Shown here: one piece after another, positions 40,608 through 41,373 of the stretch
Layout: every line of letters starts with the position of its first letter
How positions within the stretch are numbered: position 1 is the first letter of the stretch
Assembly (NCBI GenBank): GCA_027328625.1
Contig: DAHVSZ010000003.1
Coordinates: forward strand, 1-41,373
Reading direction: 5' to 3'
Origin: Candidatus Paracaedibacteraceae bacterium
Lineage (GTDB): Bacteria; Pseudomonadota; Alphaproteobacteria; Paracaedibacterales; CAIULA01
Length of the DNA stretch: 41,373 nt
Notes under the pieces: generated by a model
Seen by the model: the letters and a program-made list of their open reading frames with translations, nothing else
Told to the model about the DNA's origin: nothing
The model's database searches: none
Position numbers and translations under genes: made by a program

Positions 40608-41225
40608 TTAGTCATCCCAAAAATCTTTGAATCGGGCAGGAGTGATTTCTGTGTATTTAACAGTATGCTGAATATTCTTATGCCCCAAATAATGTTGAAT
40701 GCTTCTGGTGTCTTTTCCTTCATTTGCTAATTTAAATCCAGTTGAATGCCTCAACATATGGGGGTGAATAGAAAATTGTAAGCCTGCTTCTTTGCCAGCT
40801 CTTGAAACAATTTTACGAAAGGCTGATTCTGTCATAGGGCCTTTACGTTCTGTAACAAAGACATATTGGGTATCAGGATAATCTCTATTTATCTTCCTTA
40901 AAGCTCGGATTTCAGGCCCAAATAAAGGATGGGTTGTTGAAATCCCATTTTTACGTCTTTTGACATGAATAATACCATGACGAAGATCAACTTGGCTCCA
41001 TTGCAACGACAACAGTTCAGAAACCCGAAATCCGTGGCGATAGGATAAGAGAATCATTGTTGAATCCCGATGACTATACCGTCCCAACTTTTTAGAGGCT
41101 TCTATAACCCTTTCAGCTTCATGAGGAGTTAAATGCTCCCGGTCTCGTATCAGTTTGTTGGCAATCCTTTTAGGAGGAACAGGAATTTTCCTAATAGAAG
41201 AGAGTGTTTTTTTATCAGATTTCAT
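40608..41225 (-). CDS. Short tyrosine recombinase (FimB/TnpI-like)
   Basis: A 205-residue integrase-type recombinase, likely to resolve transposon cointegrates. All catalytic residues are visible: Arg67 (RHGFRVSELL), Lys near 92 (VKRRKNG), His156 and Arg159 (HPHMLRHSTGF), His182 (YLGHKN) and Tyr191 (TVKYTEI). The N-terminal core-binding domain is reduced to about 30 residues, as in FimB/FimE invertases and unlike the longer TnpI of Tn4430. It is the first gene after the right repeat, with 91 bp between start and repeat for a res-like site; ATAACTTTCC occurs twice there (41224 and 41302). Confidence 0.85.
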   Translation of the reverse strand: MKSDKKTLSSIRKIPVPPKRIANKLIRDREHLTPHEAERVIEASKKLGRYSHRDSTMILLSYRHGFRVSELLSLQWSQVDLRHGIIHVKRRKNGISTTHPLFGPEIRALRKINRDYPDTQYVFVTERKGPMTESAFRKIVSRAGKEAGLQFSIHPHMLRHSTGFKLANEGKDTRSIQHYLGHKNIQHTVKYTEITPARFKDFWDD

Positions 41226-41316
41226 AACTTTCCTAAAAATAATTATTGGCCTAAAATTTCAAGCACGTTTTGAGAGGGCGATTTTAAAGGAATTCAGTTT
41301 TATAACTTTCCCGACA

Positions 41317-41373
41317 AAGCGTCTTCTCGGGAATGTAGACCCTCTTCAACTATTCCTCTTTATACTCTCCTAA
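41317..41373 (-). repeat. Right terminal inverted repeat of the transposon
   Basis: Exact inverted copy of 37098-37154. Its outer end coincides with the last base of the window. Confidence 0.95.

Larger units (their letters stand above)
37098..41373. mobile_element. Tn3-family transposon with tyrosine recombinase
   Basis: The element is bounded by perfect 57-bp inverted repeats and carries tnpA and a tyrosine recombinase gene, both on the minus strand, with no passenger genes. Tn3 elements with a tyrosine recombinase in place of a serine resolvase are known (the Tn4430 type). The window stops at the outer end of the right repeat, so a target duplication cannot be checked. Bases to the left of 37098 and at the start of the window show no shared 5-mer next to the ends. 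Confidence 0.9.

Overview
This is an AT-rich window from what looks like a conjugative plasmid, or a plasmid-like contig, of an intracellular alphaproteobacterium. I infer a Rickettsiales/Holosporales-like symbiont of a protist from four things: low GC, MHS-type metabolite transporters, replication proteins with DnaA-like tails, and a rhizobial-type (TraA, MOB_Q) relaxase next to a VirB/D4 system. The host assignment is inference. No rRNA, tRNA, CRISPR array or parA/parB pair was seen.

Replication and accessory region (1-8.9 kb). A frameshifted gene scrap and AT-rich repeats are followed by a ribbon-helix-helix regulator, a replication protein (1032-2171) and a LuxR-type HTH protein with a membrane segment. 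Five 21-bp iterons (2778-2974) start inside the end of that HTH gene. A second, unrelated replication module lies on the minus strand: a Rep_3 initiator and an upstream basic protein, with three short repeats ahead of it. Both initiators end in a DnaA domain-I-like module. Two MHS transporters, a receptor-like LuxR fragment without HTH and an XRE regulator complete the region.

Transfer region (9-24.6 kb). A promoter with four upstream repeats leads into a 30-codon leader ORF, a HigB/HigA pair and a nearly gapless operon: virB2, virB3, virB4, virB5, virB6, a VirB7-like lipoprotein, virB8, virB9, virB10, a 977-residue secreted protein with repeated Cys-pair modules, virB11, two small proteins, a lytic transglycosylase (VirB1 role) and virD4. 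This is a complete P-type mating-pair system with a coupling protein.

Cargo and stability region (24.6-37.1 kb). It holds a RelE/HigA-type pair, a gene-poor structured stretch ending in a 42-residue hydrophobic peptide, HicAB, a secreted protein with a kinase-like core, and the TraA relaxase/helicase. A hairpin plus nick-like sequence (candidate oriT) lies beside traA, followed by two TraC/TraD-like proteins and a WGR protein. Next come a further RelE/Xre pair with a clear promoter/operator, a truncated toxin gene, a diverged 609-bp copy of the virB5-virB6 junction, a transposase scrap, a helical hypothetical protein and a secreted protein with a Cys-rich tail.

Transposon (37098-41373). A Tn3-family element with perfect 57-bp terminal inverted repeats carries tnpA and a short FimB-like tyrosine recombinase. 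The window ends on the last base of the right repeat. Replication, four type II toxin-antitoxin loci, relaxase, T4SS and candidate secreted effectors fit a self-transmissible symbiont plasmid.
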